Assembly (NCBI GenBank): GCA_028703495.1
Contig: JAQVMT010000001.1
Location: forward strand, 215,117-279,116
Source: Clostridia bacterium
GTDB taxonomy: Bacteria > Bacillota > Clostridia > Christensenellales > CAG-314
Direction: 5' to 3'
Length of the DNA: 64,000 nucleotides
Shown here: positions 19,601 to 28,677 of the stretch, piece after piece
Layout of the letters: each line of letters begins with the position of its first letter
Position numbering within the stretch: position 1 is the stretch's first letter
Program-made: the position numbers and the translations under genes
Notes under the pieces: model-generated
Told to the model about the DNA's origin: nothing
Seen by the model: only the letters and a program-made list of their open reading frames with translations
Database searches by the model: none

Positions 19601-21349
19601 TTATATTATCTTTTCGACGGCTTTTATCGCCGTTAGTGTGCTTTCGTACGCGTTAATTAACTCACGGGTACCGACTGCATTTTCGATGGATTCAATACCC
19701 TTGGCGAGTAAGCTTTGTACTTCAGCATAGTTTTCTTCGGTATACTCCTCTTTGACAAGAGAATTTACATAATTTTGAAGATCGAAGATATATCTGTTCT
19801 TTTTGTACTCCGTGGTAGCCACATCCTCCTCTTTGGTAAGTACTTTGTCCATTGCTAAAATCGCATCGGAAAGTATCTTGGAGGGCTCGGGTGCTCCGAC
19901 CGTATACGTACGCAGGTCGTTCAAAGCATCTTGGAATATGCCGACGATTGTTTGATAATCCTCGGCAAAGTACTCGTTTTCGTCGATACCGTCGAAGTAT
20001 TCGATCAAACTCGTAATTTGCTCGTACGCGACAACCTTCACAAATGCCCTAATGCCGGCGTTGGCATTTTGGAAACACTTTTCTATGGCTCTCGTTCCCA
20101 CGGCTTCCGCCATATCCGCAACAGCCTCTTTGTAAAGCGCGGTGATATCGTTCCAGTCGCTTTCGACATACCAAAATTCGATAAGACCGAAATAGAGATT
20201 ATCCAGTTCTCTTGATCTTTTGGAGTAGACATACTTGCTGAGCTCGATATCTTCTTCCATTGTCGTAACCGCTGCCATAGCTTTAACTGCATCGGTGTAG
20301 ATGGGTACGGGATAGGGCGAGCCGCCGTTGTACGAGTTCAGTTTTTCCATGCCGTTTTCATACGCGCCAACCAAAACAAGCCAATCCTCGGCAAAGTAGT
20401 CTTCTTCTACATAACCGTTGAACATCGCCCTCAATTTTGCGAATACATCGGGAATAAGCATTGCTTCTTCCTTAAACGAAGCGACTGTTTCGTCCATCTC
20501 CGCCTTGGTGTCGCAAACGCCTAAATAAAGATAGAAGTAGTCGTAGGCTTGGTTTATTGCCCTGTAGTCTTCAAAGACATAGAAGTATTTATCGAAGGCA
20601 GCCAAAAGCGAAGCTAATTCCTCGCGCTTGATTATGAGCATTTCCTCCATGATGACTTCGTATTTGCCGATGATAGTGATATCTTCGTTGATAACCGTAT
20701 TCGGATCGAATATCTCTCCGTTTATGTACCAACCGATAAACTCGTATCCGAACCGCTCTGCTTCGGGATACTCTGTGACGAAGGAATTATAGTCTACATA
20801 AGTTACAATGGTTTCGTCCAACATAACGAATGTCACGGTCATAGGAAGGGGCTTCCAAGTCGCCGTAAGCCTAATGTGCTGCACTATGGGTTGGTCGAAG
20901 TCATATGCGGATTCGGCGTCGTACCAACCTTCGAAGGAGTATCCCTTCAAAGTGGGATCTTCGGGACACTCGGCCCTTGTTCCGTACAAAACGGTTTGAT
21001 TTGCCACCTCGCTGCCACCCGAAGAATCGTAGGTTATCGTCAGATATTTTTCTTCGACAACGACATAGTCAACAGTAATCTCATATTCGCCGTAACGTAT
21101 CGTATAGGTAAACTCGCCTAGCTCGTCTGTCTTAAGACCGGAAACGAACAATTCGATCGACCTATAATCGATCTCGCTTTCGGAGTAGCGAATTAGAAAC
21201 TCATACTGCGACAAATCGGGTTTTTCACCCAGTTGAAATACGGTGGGTAATTCCAATGCCTCGATGGCGATCGCCCCGTTACCCGAACAGGAAACAATCA
21301 CTGCCGTCAATGCAATCAGAAGAACCATCAGTAAAATCCTCTTTTTCAT
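19601..21349 (-). CDS. Lipoprotein with Flg_new (InlB B-type) repeats and helical repeats
   Basis: 582 residues. Lipobox IVSC (Cys21). After an N-terminal beta domain come two Flg_new/Listeria-Bacteroides repeats at about 100-225 (each ending in a GY.F.GWY core and an aromatic-rich strand), then a long helical region. That region has repeats resembling FIVAR, with the phrase YFAEDWLVLVGAYENG followed by NGGSPYP. The same phrase occurs in the lipoprotein starting at 62287. A perfect TAAGGAGG precedes the ATG. First gene of the operon with the giant protease. Probably a surface scaffold or ligand-binding partner of the protease (inference). Confidence 0.85.
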   Translation of the reverse strand: MKKRILLMVLLIALTAVIVSCSGNGAIAIEALELPTVFQLGEKPDLSQYEFLIRYSESEIDYRSIELFVSGLKTDELGEFTYTIRYGEYEITVDYVVVEEKYLTITYDSSGGSEVANQTVLYGTRAECPEDPTLKGYSFEGWYDAESAYDFDQPIVQHIRLTATWKPLPMTVTFVMLDETIVTYVDYNSFVTEYPEAERFGYEFIGWYINGEIFDPNTVINEDITIIGKYEVIMEEMLIIKREELASLLAAFDKYFYVFEDYRAINQAYDYFYLYLGVCDTKAEMDETVASFKEEAMLIPDVFAKLRAMFNGYVEEDYFAEDWLVLVGAYENGMEKLNSYNGGSPYPVPIYTDAVKAMAAVTTMEEDIELSKYVYSKRSRELDNLYFGLIEFWYVESDWNDITALYKEAVADMAEAVGTRAIEKCFQNANAGIRAFVKVVAYEQITSLIEYFDGIDENEYFAEDYQTIVGIFQDALNDLRTYTVGAPEPSKILSDAILAMDKVLTKEEDVATTEYKKNRYIFDLQNYVNSLVKEEYTEENYAEVQSLLAKGIESIENAVGTRELINAYESTLTAIKAVEKII

Positions 21350-21369
21350 TTGTCCTCCTTAAAAAATGT

Positions 21370-21400
21370 ATTAATACTATTTACAGTCCTTATATCAATG
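21370..21400 (-). promoter_or_regulatory. Candidate promoter/operator of the lipoprotein-protease operon
   Basis: Minus strand: TTGATA, 16 bp, TATTAA, ending shortly before the RBS. The -35 lies inside TTGATATAAGGACT (21399-21386), which also occurs exactly in the promoter region of the MarR gene at 61340 (61196-61209). Confidence 0.45.
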
Positions 21401-21999
21401 CCTTAACGTTGTTGCGATATTTGTTTTCCCACCCGCCTTATTTCACGAGTTTATGAAATTTGGCATGAAGGACAATTGCCTCGGCTCATCTTTTGATGTT
21501 TCGAACTGTCATAAGTATGATCTTCGGAATGTCGAGCCGATAGATAGCGATATATTACAGCAAACGCACTATCCCAACTCAACGCTTCGACATCGGACCG
21601 TTACACATGAGGTGTTTTCGGAATATCGAGCTACATCGATATTTACACATTATTCCATACAACCTCTAGGACGGCTTACCAAGCACAAATACTATTCCGC
21701 GCGCCGCGCCTTAAGCAAGTACTGCCGCCGCCCGTATCCGATTACGCTTAGTTATCCGCAAGTCCAACTTCATGTAATTCGCATAACGAATATATGCATA
21801 CATTATGCAATATCTTACTATGAAGAATTTAGAGTCTTCAGTTTAACACCATTATTTGGTTTCGTCAAGCTATTTATCGCAAAGCAGAGAAGTTTTTTAA
21901 GGGAATCGACAATATTTTTTGGTAAAATCTTCTAAAGAAGATATTATGCACATAGCTATTGATTTTGGGATAAAAATTTTTCAAAAAACATTTTTTTGT

Positions 22000-22028
22000 T
22001 TGACTTATCGAATAATTGCTGATATATT
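22000..22028 (+). promoter_or_regulatory. Candidate promoter of the MarR-like gene
   Basis: TTGACT (22000-22005), 17-bp spacer, TATATT (22023-22028). The leader to the chosen ATG at 22295 is about 260 nt. Confidence 0.6.
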
Positions 22029-22294
22029 AAAAGCGATTATGGTAAAGATTGACATCGGCATGGCAAGTCGCAAAATAGTAGTTGTAAATTCAAAACATTA
22101 TTAAGAGCGTACTGGTTATGCAAAAACTTACCAAAAAGCTTAATTGCTCATGCGTGATTCGGACATTGATTTGGAAACGGAGTAAAAGCAGAGGTTGTTT
22201 GGAAGCGATTACGAAGTGTTCAAACGAGAGCGAGCTCGACACCTTAAAAAGTCACACACAAGCCGTAGTATGGAAACAGAGAAGGGACAATGAA

Positions 22295-22933
22295 ATGACA
22301 ATCCAAAAGGATAAAGAGATAATCGAAAGGCTTAAAAAGGAAGTTGCTACGCCGAAATATGATTCGGAGTTTATCGGTGCCTACAGCATAGGATTCGTGT
22401 TGGACTTTTTTAGAGCGTTGACTACCAACAAGATATACAGTCCGATAAGAGAAAACGCATCAAAATACAAACACCCGTATGCGAAGCTCACGCCGTCTAT
22501 GAAAACGATTATGGATGCTCTGTACAATCTAAAGACCTGCGAATCGATCACAAAGCTGGCGCAATATACAGGCTTGTCTTATAAAAACATATACAGAGTG
22601 CTTGACAAGCTTGTAAAAATCGGCTATGTGGAGTTGCAGCACAAGCCCGATTCGGTTTCCAATACAAAAGAAATCACGATGACCAAGTTGGGAATGGATT
22701 CAATGCAAACTCATTCGGATTTGGCGTTATATTTTATTAAGGATAGATTGAACAGGTATTTAACCGAAGACGAGCAGAAGGAGCTTGTGTACCATTCCTG
22801 CAAGGTAAGTCAGCTTTTGCGAAAGATCAGTCCTTTCGGTTCTGACGAAGAACAGGCGGAAGCCGAGAATGGCAATGATGTAAATAGCCAAACGGAGGAT
22901 ACGTCGGACACGGAACAAACGGACGAGGAATAG
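22295..22933 (+). CDS. MarR-like winged-helix regulator with acidic tail
   Basis: 212 residues from the ATG with GAAGGGA upstream; a frame extension to 22118 is Cys-rich and unlike the family. The helix-turn-helix core is LTPSMKTIMDALYNLKTCESITKLA, then GLSYKNIYRVLDKLVKIGYVELQ, a wing, and a C-terminal dimer helix (EDEQKELVYHSCKVSQLLRK). The last 35 residues are strongly acidic (Glu, Asp, Gln, Thr). It is a paralogue of the regulator at 61340: both have YKN(M/I)xxVxDxLVxxGxV and the EQ.EL...KV..L dimer helix. It is divergent from the lipoprotein/protease operon, so it is a candidate local regulator. Confidence 0.75.
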   Translation: MTIQKDKEIIERLKKEVATPKYDSEFIGAYSIGFVLDFFRALTTNKIYSPIRENASKYKHPYAKLTPSMKTIMDALYNLKTCESITKLAQYTGLSYKNIYRVLDKLVKIGYVELQHKPDSVSNTKEITMTKLGMDSMQTHSDLALYFIKDRLNRYLTEDEQKELVYHSCKVSQLLRKISPFGSDEEQAEAENGNDVNSQTEDTSDTEQTDEE

Positions 22934-23109
22934 GCAAGCTACATACAAAAAGTCACGAGCACGGTTGGCATAAAAGTGCAAATAAAAGCAGAGGCGACGG
23001 TGAAAGCATGGAGATACAATCGAACGCTGTCCTACATATATTGATTTATCGATGTACGAATAATTCTAGTAAACGACACGAATTATGTCGGTATTCTACA
23101 AGTAGAACA

Positions 23110-23281
23110 AACCCGAAATCAATCGGTATCCTTAGAGCATGAAAACCCGAAATCAATCGGTATCCTTAGAGCATGATACCCCCCAAGTTTATCGGTATAC
23201 TTAGAGCATGAAAATCCGAAGCCAATCGGTATATTTAGAGCAAGAAAATCCGAAGTTATTCGATATTCAGCAAGTGGTGAG
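23110..23281. repeat. 34-bp tandem repeat, about five copies
   Basis: Units start at 23110, 23144 and about every 34-35 bp after. The first two are identical; the core is AATCGGTAT...TTAGAGCATGA. The last units are increasingly degenerate. It lies in the 380-bp convergent space between the MarR-like gene and the two-TM gene, where nothing else is seen. No unique spacers, so it is not a CRISPR array. Confidence 0.85.
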
Positions 23282-23313
23282 AACCATGGCGAAAGTTAAA
23301 TATTCGGTTTGTG

Positions 23314-23937
23314 TTAAAGGTTTTGAATTGCGTCCATAAACTCGAAGGCTTTATCGATATTGCCGTCCTTGTCGCGAAGTATTTTATAGATGTCAGAAAT
23401 CACGAAGTCGAAGTCGTCTTTTCTCAATCGAAAGATCAAGCGGACGTCGTTTGCGGAGAGTCTTAAAGCCACGCAGAGAGCTTTGCTCATCTTCGACCAA
23501 GGGCTGAATGCACCCAATATAGCCTTCACGGAGATAATTGCAAGGACGATCACCAAACAGGCGAAGACGATTCCCCAAGTTCTCCAATTCTTCAGGGCGT
23601 CGGTAAGTTCTAATTGAGAAGCGCAAATGAGGATAAAAATACCGCAGGCCACAAACACCGCTATCAAAGCGATATAGAATGGCAACTCGTATTTTCTGGA
23701 TTTTTCCTTAAGCTGACAAAGCTTGCCTTTAAGCTTTTTCCGTAATTCGAATTGCTTGACCTTTATTTCGGGATCCAGCTCGACCGTTTCTGCTTTTCTT
23801 TCTACTTCGGTTATTCGAGGTTTACTGCCGATAACGTTATCGCTCACCTCAAAGCCTTCGATTATCGCGGATTTTTCGCGCGCGCCTTGCTCGTCGGCAA
23901 ATTCGAATTTTTTCTTGTCATCAGGTTTTTTGCTCAT
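23314..23937 (-). CDS. Two-TM membrane protein of unknown function
   Basis: 207 residues, no family recognised. Charged N-terminal cytosolic region (residues 1-84, Lys/Glu-rich), TM segments at about 85-107 and 120-143, then a basic and hydrophobic C-terminal helical region (LRLSANDVRLIFRLRKDDFDF). No signal peptide. GGAG precedes the ATG. It is downstream of and in the same direction as the transglutaminase-like gene. Confidence 0.65.
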   Translation of the reverse strand: MSKKPDDKKKFEFADEQGAREKSAIIEGFEVSDNVIGSKPRITEVERKAETVELDPEIKVKQFELRKKLKGKLCQLKEKSRKYELPFYIALIAVFVACGIFILICASQLELTDALKNWRTWGIVFACLVIVLAIISVKAILGAFSPWSKMSKALCVALRLSANDVRLIFRLRKDDFDFVISDIYKILRDKDGNIDKAFEFMDAIQNL

Positions 23938-24023
23938 AAAAACTCCGTGTATTTTCCGAAGCGTGTTTTACAACGCTCAAAGCGGCGATAATGCCGCAAA
24001 TAACTATCTATTGTCAATCAATC

Positions 24024-24210
24024 TCAATCTCAAGCTGTTTGCCATAACTGCAATATTGGATTTGTCTTATCGATTTTTCGGTATTGCACATTTAAACATC
24101 GTTAGCTTAGACCGGCTTGCATAAATGTTGTAAATAAAATTCAATCGCAAGCTGTTTGCTATAACTGCAATACAGGCTTTGTCGTATCAATTTCCCAGCC
24201 TTACACATTG
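24024..24210. repeat. 70-bp direct repeat overlapping a gene end
   Basis: Copy 1 at 24024-24093 and copy 2 at 24141-24210, 117 bp apart, about 80% identical by eye; the best stretch is CAAGCTGTTTGC. Copy 2 contains the last codons and stop of the transglutaminase-like gene, so copy 1 may be a relic of a partial gene-end duplication. Confidence 0.65.
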
Positions 24211-25167
24211 AGAACCGACGTCGGCGCAGAAGATTCTTTGCATCGGATTAACTCTTGCCGATATCGTAAACTGTCCGTCGTAGAAGCAGGAAATGACGTC
24301 TTGTACGGCGAGGGAGAAAGCCTCCTTAGTAAGGTCGCAATCGAGTATTTTAAAAACATAGCGTTGGTCTACGCTTTTGATCTTGGCGATTCTGTCAAGG
24401 GCTTGCGATAAATTCTCAACGATGTTGCTGCATCTGTAGAACCAATTACACTGATACGCCTCGCACTTAATGCTTTCAAGCTCGAAAGCGTGATCTCTAG
24501 TAATGTTGCTGTCGTCAAGGCAGAAGTAATCGAAAGCGATTTGGGGTTGTCCACGGCTGAAGAATTTATCCAGGGCAATATCGATGTGGTAAAACTCACC
24601 GTCGAGGCAGGCGATATTCCAAACGTGCGGTCTTGCGGTCCCATTGACAAGAGCCGAGCCGTAAACGATCATATTGTCCACCTTCATACCGTCGAATAGG
24701 TACTTGCCCGCCATCGCGAAGCCCTCCGCATCGGTAGCTCCCTCGTAAAGAGCCGCGTCCACGGTTCCCTCGCCCTTTTTAAGCAGGTCGAATTCCGAAT
24801 ACTTTAGGTTAGATATAAGATAGTTGTGAAGCTTATACGCTTTTCGATAGTCGCTGGCTTGCACATTCACGCCGTACAGAGCTGCTTTGAGCTTGGCATT
24901 AATTGCGACGCAGTCGATTTCGTTCAATCTATATGGAATATGAAATGCGCTTTTCACCACCAAATCATCGACGGCGATCTGCTTTTTCCAATCCACATAG
25001 TAAAACTCGGGATGCTCATACCTCAATGCCTGCAACACGTCCGAAGGATTCATGCAAGGTACGGTAATAATCAGATTTTTAAATCCGCAAATGCCGTCCG
25101 CGAGAGTATCGTAGACGGATTTACCCAAATTGTCGAGCTTATCGTAATAGTACTTTCCCAACTCCAT
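24187..25167 (-). CDS. Transglutaminase-like protein lacking the catalytic Cys
   Basis: 326 residues from the ATG at 25167 (GGAGTAAAT upstream; a longer frame to 25221 lacks an RBS). The transglutaminase core is visible: residues 141-160 correspond to the family VCxGYAxxxxxLL segment but read TDAEGFAMAGKYLF, with Ala147 in the Cys position. The other triad members are kept: His181 in RPHVWNI and Asp196 in FYHIDIALD. No signal peptide. The N-terminal half resembles the helical domain common before such cores. Probably a binding rather than a catalytic protein (inference). Confidence 0.75.
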   Translation of the reverse strand: MELGKYYYDKLDNLGKSVYDTLADGICGFKNLIITVPCMNPSDVLQALRYEHPEFYYVDWKKQIAVDDLVVKSAFHIPYRLNEIDCVAINAKLKAALYGVNVQASDYRKAYKLHNYLISNLKYSEFDLLKKGEGTVDAALYEGATDAEGFAMAGKYLFDGMKVDNMIVYGSALVNGTARPHVWNIACLDGEFYHIDIALDKFFSRGQPQIAFDYFCLDDSNITRDHAFELESIKCEAYQCNWFYRCSNIVENLSQALDRIAKIKSVDQRYVFKILDCDLTKEAFSLAVQDVISCFYDGQFTISARVNPMQRIFCADVGSQCVRLGN

Positions 25168-25488
25168 ATTTACTCCATATTCAATGCCGTTAGCGAAAGT
25201 ATCGCAGACATTCCAAGTCATCGGTGATTTATCGTATGTTCCCGATTCTGTTAAATGAAAATACAGTCGGAATGAACGTCGCAGACGGAAGAATTCAAGC
25301 CGTCGATATGATTAATCAAACGGAATTTCCAAGCCGTCGAGACGCAAAGGGACATACAAAATGCCGTATATGTGCCCGAAAGCGCATAAATTAGCTTGCG
25401 GATATTGGCTTATTATAACCTCTTGCAATGGCGTTGTCAAGCATTCAAGCCTTATTGAATTTTTATGTCTACTTTATAAGTGCGGAGT

Positions 25489-25535
25489 AAATTGCCATAG
25501 TACATTCCACTGTGGAACTTACTTTTGCAATTAAC
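25489..25535. repeat. Palindromic element A upstream of the rpmG promoter
   Basis: Near-perfect inverted repeat: arm AATTGCCATAGTA...TTCCAC (25490-25510), one base, then GTGGAACTTACTTTTGCAATT (25512-25532). Related elements lie at 43607-43669 and 61019-61099. The arm end (25534) is 47 bp from the start of the -35. Confidence 0.8.
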
Positions 25536-25580
25536 TCTCCCAAAAGATGCACGCATTTTTGAAAAAACTACGCAAAATAC

Positions 25581-25609
25581 TTGACAGAGGTTGTTTTATA
25601 TGATAATAT
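25581..25609 (+). promoter_or_regulatory. Promoter of rpmG-secE-nusG
   Basis: TTGACA (25581-25586), 17-bp spacer, TAATAT (25604-25609). The phrase TTGACAGAGG is shared with the infC promoter. Confidence 0.85.
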
Positions 25610-25693
25610 AACTAAGCACTTCCTTGGGGAGTGTAATTTTTTGACGGACTTTTTGAGTGCGTGGCTACACGCAATTACAGGAGGAAGAAATAA

Positions 25694-25861
25694 ATGGCAA
25701 AAGCAAAAGGCGCAAGAGTTAAGATTACTTTGGCTTGTACTGAGTGTAAGCAACGCAATTACGATAATATGAAGAACAAGAAGACTACGACAGACCGCGT
25801 TGAATTGATGAAATACTGTCGTTTTTGCAAAAAGCACACCCTGCACAGAGAAAGCAAGTAA
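25694..25861 (+). CDS. rpmG: Ribosomal protein bL33
   Basis: 55 residues, normal length. It starts [18 protein letters not shown] and keeps both zinc-binding Cys pairs (CTEC and CRFC), so it is the zinc-containing form. GGAGGAAGAAATAA precedes the ATG. First gene of rpmG-secE-nusG, the standard order in Firmicutes. Downstream, AGCCGC (25869-25874) can pair with GCGGCT (25892-25897), a small hairpin before secE. Confidence 0.97.
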   Translation: MAKAKGARVKITLACTECKQRNYDNMKNKKTTTDRVELMKYCRFCKKHTLHRESK

Positions 25862-26047
25862 TACCGTAAGCCGCCTGATTCACATGGCGAAGCGGCTCGT
25901 TTCGATCGATTTTTTATCGAGCCTCGTCAAAGTGGTACTATGTCGGAAGCGCGATGAGGTATGCTTCGAATAGGCTCACTCGATTGTGTGTATGGACGGA
26001 ATTAGGTATAAGGCTTTATTAACTTGCTTAGGCAAAGGAGAAGGCAC

Positions 26048-26260
26048 ATGGCAGAAAAGAAAAAGACTAATGTTTTCAGACGTATCGGATCTTGGTTTAA
26101 AAAGAGCTGGTCCGAATTTAAGAAAGTATCATGGCCTACGTTCAACGAGGTTGTGAAGGCTACGGGTGTTGTTTTGCTCGTTGTCGTTGCTTTTATTATC
26201 GTATTGACCGTATTCGATTTGGGATTGACCAAGTTGCTTGAACTGCTTGTACAAGCGTAA
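26048..26260 (+). CDS. secE: Preprotein translocase subunit SecE
   Basis: 70 residues, one-TM form typical of Gram-positives. Shows the conserved amphipathic segment WSEFKKVSWPTFNEV (21-35) and one TM at about 38-60. Inner membrane, part of SecYEG. ATG chosen at MAEKKK with AAAGGAG upstream; the longer reading from 26024 is not supported. 14 bp before nusG. Confidence 0.95.
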   Translation: MAEKKKTNVFRRIGSWFKKSWSEFKKVSWPTFNEVVKATGVVLLVVVAFIIVLTVFDLGLTKLLELLVQA

Positions 26261-26274
26261 TTAGGAAATAGACG

Positions 26275-26820
26275 ATGAGTGAACACAAGTGGTATGTTCT
26301 GCATACTTACGCAGGTCATGAAGATGTTGTAAAAGCCAATTTGACACAAATGGCTATAATTAACGAGCTGACCGACGTGATTACGGATATTCAGATACCG
26401 ACCGAGCAGTCTGTCGAGGTGCACAACGGTAAACGTAAGGTTGTCGAGACCAAAATTTACCCCTGTTACGTCTACATCAAGATGGTCTACTCCCCACAGC
26501 TTTGGTATATGCTTACCAACACACGCGGCGTAACCGGTTTTGTCGGACCGCAGGGCAAGGCTTGGCCCTTGACCGATGAGGAGGTCAAACGGTTAAGGCT
26601 GGAGCAAAGCACGGTTGAATTTAATCTCAACATCGGTGACCGTGTGAGAGTTATTGCCGGTCCGTTTGAGACTATGGCGGGCACAATACGCTCAATCGAC
26701 ACCAATCACGAGAAGGTGTCCGTGTTTTTAACGCTGTTCGGAAGGGAAACCAACGTCGAACTGGGTTTTTCGGAGGTCGAGGGGCTCGACCGTCACGAGG
26801 AAAACGACAAGCCCGATTGA
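26275..26820 (+). CDS. nusG: Transcription termination/antitermination factor NusG
   Basis: 181 residues. NGN domain starting KWYVLHTYAGHEDVVKANL, conserved PCYVYIKM and TRGVTGFVGPQGKAWPLT, then the C-terminal KOW domain with GDRVRVIAGPFETMAGTI. Full length and intact. Binds RNA polymerase and couples to S10 or Rho. AGGAAATAG precedes the ATG. Confidence 0.97.
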   Translation: MSEHKWYVLHTYAGHEDVVKANLTQMAIINELTDVITDIQIPTEQSVEVHNGKRKVVETKIYPCYVYIKMVYSPQLWYMLTNTRGVTGFVGPQGKAWPLTDEEVKRLRLEQSTVEFNLNIGDRVRVIAGPFETMAGTIRSIDTNHEKVSVFLTLFGRETNVELGFSEVEGLDRHEENDKPD

Positions 26821-27101
26821 TTCTTTCTCGACGCACGTCTCGTAAGGGCGTAGCCTGAAGAAGATCCTTTCGGACAAACCGCGCTTATTAAGATAACGTG
26901 GAAATTTTGGTTAAATCAAGACAATTGTCTTGTTTAATTGTCGCATATGCGGCAGATTATATATGGATGTGGAAGAGCAAGCCGCCGACTTCGGTTGCGT
27001 ATAAACGTATACGGCTATTCGGTGTCGATTCAAAGCGAGATGGTTTTCGTTTCGAGTAATTGCGGAAAAAATGCTCGATATACCACAGATAAGGAGGAAA
27101 A
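26821..27101 (+). promoter_or_regulatory. nusG-rplK intergenic region with 16-bp palindrome
   Basis: Leader of the rplK-rplA unit. CAAGACAATTGTCTTG (26917-26932) is a perfect palindrome, followed by TTTAATTGTCGC; it could be a weak nusG terminator or an operator. The promoter of rplK was not identified with certainty. Confidence 0.4.
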
Positions 27102-27527
27102 ATGGCAAAAAAAGTTACAGCGGTTGTAAAATTACAGCTACCCGCCGGAAAAGCTACTCCTGCTCCGCCGGTCGGATCTGCTTTGGGACCGCACGGAATC
27201 AATATTCCGGGATTCACAAAGGAGTTTAACGCAAAGACAGCGGACAAAGCGGGATTGATTATCCCTTGTATCATTACGATTTATGCGGATCGTTCGTTTA
27301 CATTTGTTTTGAAAACGCCTCCCGCACCCGTTTTGATTAAGAAGGCATGTAAAATCGAATCCGCCTCGAGCAAACCCAACAAGGATAAGGTTGCTACTAT
27401 CACACGTGCGCAGATCGAGGAGATCGCAAAGACCAAAATGGAAGACTTGAACGCATCGTGTTTGGAAACTGCCTGCTCGATGATCGCAGGAACCGCCCGT
27501 TCTATGGGCATTGTAGTGGAGGACTAG
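27102..27527 (+). CDS. rplK: Ribosomal protein uL11
   Basis: 141 residues, normal length. [26 protein letters not shown] is the canonical N-terminus; the C-terminal rRNA-binding domain ends [17 protein letters not shown] precedes the ATG by 5 nt. Followed by rplA with 2 bp between stop and start. Confidence 0.98.
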   Translation: MAKKVTAVVKLQLPAGKATPAPPVGSALGPHGINIPGFTKEFNAKTADKAGLIIPCIITIYADRSFTFVLKTPPAPVLIKKACKIESASSKPNKDKVATITRAQIEEIAKTKMEDLNASCLETACSMIAGTARSMGIVVED

Positions 27528-27529
27528 AT

Positions 27530-28219
27530 ATGAAAAGAGGAAAGAAGTATATTGAGTCCGTTAAGCTATACGATCGGGCAAAACAATATGAGGTAGAGGA
27601 CGCACTTAAGCTTGCAATCGATACCGCAAAGGCTAAATTTGACGAAACAATCGAGTTACACATTAGATTGGGTGTTGATCCACGTCACGCCGACCAACAG
27701 GTAAGAGGCGTTGTCGTTCTTCCCAACGGAACAGGTAAAACCGTTAAGGTTTTGGTCATCACCAAGGGCGCGAAGGCAGATGAAGCTACCGCCGCAGGTG
27801 CAGATTTCGTAGGCGCGGAAGATATCGTCGCCAAAATTAAGGATGAGAACTGGTTCGGATTCGACGTTTGTATCGCAACTCCCGATATGATGGGCGTTGT
27901 CGGACGTATCGGTAAAATCTTGGGACCTAAAGGCTTAATGCCCAACCCGAAAAGCGGTACTGTTACTATGGACGTTGCAAAGGCTATCAACGACGTTAAG
28001 TCAGGTAAGGTTGAATACCGTGTGGATAAAACCGCGATATGCCACGTTATTTTCGGAAAGAAGAGCTTCGGCGTGGAAAAACTAGGCGAGAACTTCAATG
28101 CGCTTATGGATGCTATCGTTAAGGCAAAGCCCGCCGCATCCAAGGGCACGTATATTAAGAGTGTTGCTATCGCTGCAAGCATGGGACCCGGTATCAAGGT
28201 TAACTATCGTCAGGCGTAA
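27530..28219 (+). CDS. rplA: Ribosomal protein uL1
   Basis: 229 residues from MKRGKKY. The ATG at 27530 is chosen because GGAGG lies in the end of rplK; a longer frame from 27458 runs through rplK coding sequence. Conserved [19 protein letters not shown] and [17 protein letters not shown]. Builds the L1 stalk and usually autoregulates rplK-rplA (established for the family). Confidence 0.97.
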   Translation: MKRGKKYIESVKLYDRAKQYEVEDALKLAIDTAKAKFDETIELHIRLGVDPRHADQQVRGVVVLPNGTGKTVKVLVITKGAKADEATAAGADFVGAEDIVAKIKDENWFGFDVCIATPDMMGVVGRIGKILGPKGLMPNPKSGTVTMDVAKAINDVKSGKVEYRVDKTAICHVIFGKKSFGVEKLGENFNALMDAIVKAKPAASKGTYIKSVAIAASMGPGIKVNYRQA

Positions 28220-28677
28220 TCGGCTTGATTTCGAAACGAGCTTAAAGTTTAAGCTTGCTAACCGAATGGTATTCGGATCAATGCTAAAATGCGTATTGCT
28301 CGTAAGATACCGCTTAATCTCCACCGTTGTTATTATGGTGGAACAATTCATTCCGACACTTCGGGAAGGCTTCAAAGCTTAACTTGTCGGAAATAACATT
28401 TGAATAATAGCTCTTTTCCAAAGACAGCAAGCGTCGATTTTCGACTGAAACTGTGCCTAGCGGAAGGTGAAATTCAATTTTGATTGAGTTATTCGCCGTA
28501 TGCTGCGCAAGCTTGCCGAGGTGCAGAGATTTAATCGGAGTATAAGCCGTATGGTTGAAATCGATTCCCCTGTGCCGAAAGGACGGGGGATTTTTTTCCA
28601 CCAACGAAGGGCTGTTAGGGCGTGTATCCCGCGAGCAATTGCGAGCTATCGCCCGAAATATATAAAGGAGGAATACA
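28220..28677 (+). promoter_or_regulatory. rplJ-rplL leader with attenuator (L10 leader-like)
   Basis: 458 bp without a gene. Contains a strong rho-independent terminator at 28564-28597 (TCCCCTGT pairs with ACGGGGGA, then seven Ts) about 80 bp before rplJ. This is the layout of the ribosomal L10 leader, where the L10-L12 complex binding the leader favours termination. The match to the Rfam L10 leader is by layout, not alignment. Confidence 0.7.
28564..28597 (+). terminator. Attenuator terminator in the rplJ leader
   Basis: TCCCCTGT/ACGGGGGA stem with inner GCC/GG pairs, followed by TTTTTTT. Confidence 0.85.

Larger units (their letters stand above)
21350..22294. other. Long divergent intergenic region
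   Basis: About 945 bp between the minus-strand lipoprotein operon and the plus-strand MarR-like gene. Open frames here (for example 21453-21935) have no RBS and look non-coding. It holds the candidate promoter at 21370-21400 and a second one at 22000-22028. No RNA gene was recognised. Confidence 0.5.
25168..25693. other. Divergent intergenic region upstream of rpmG
   Basis: 526 bp between the transglutaminase-like gene and rpmG. The left part shows nothing clear; the right part holds the palindrome at 25489-25535 and the rpmG promoter at 25581-25609. Confidence 0.6.

Noticed and set aside
21453-21935. 160-residue plus-strand ORF
   Set aside because: No RBS, no recognisable domain, odd composition; lies in a promoter region.
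23110-23281. CRISPR array
   Set aside because: Units are contiguous 34-bp repeats with no unique spacers, and no cas gene is near.
28082-28382. ORFs in the rplJ leader
   Set aside because: They cross rplA or the leader and have no RBS; the region is a regulatory leader.
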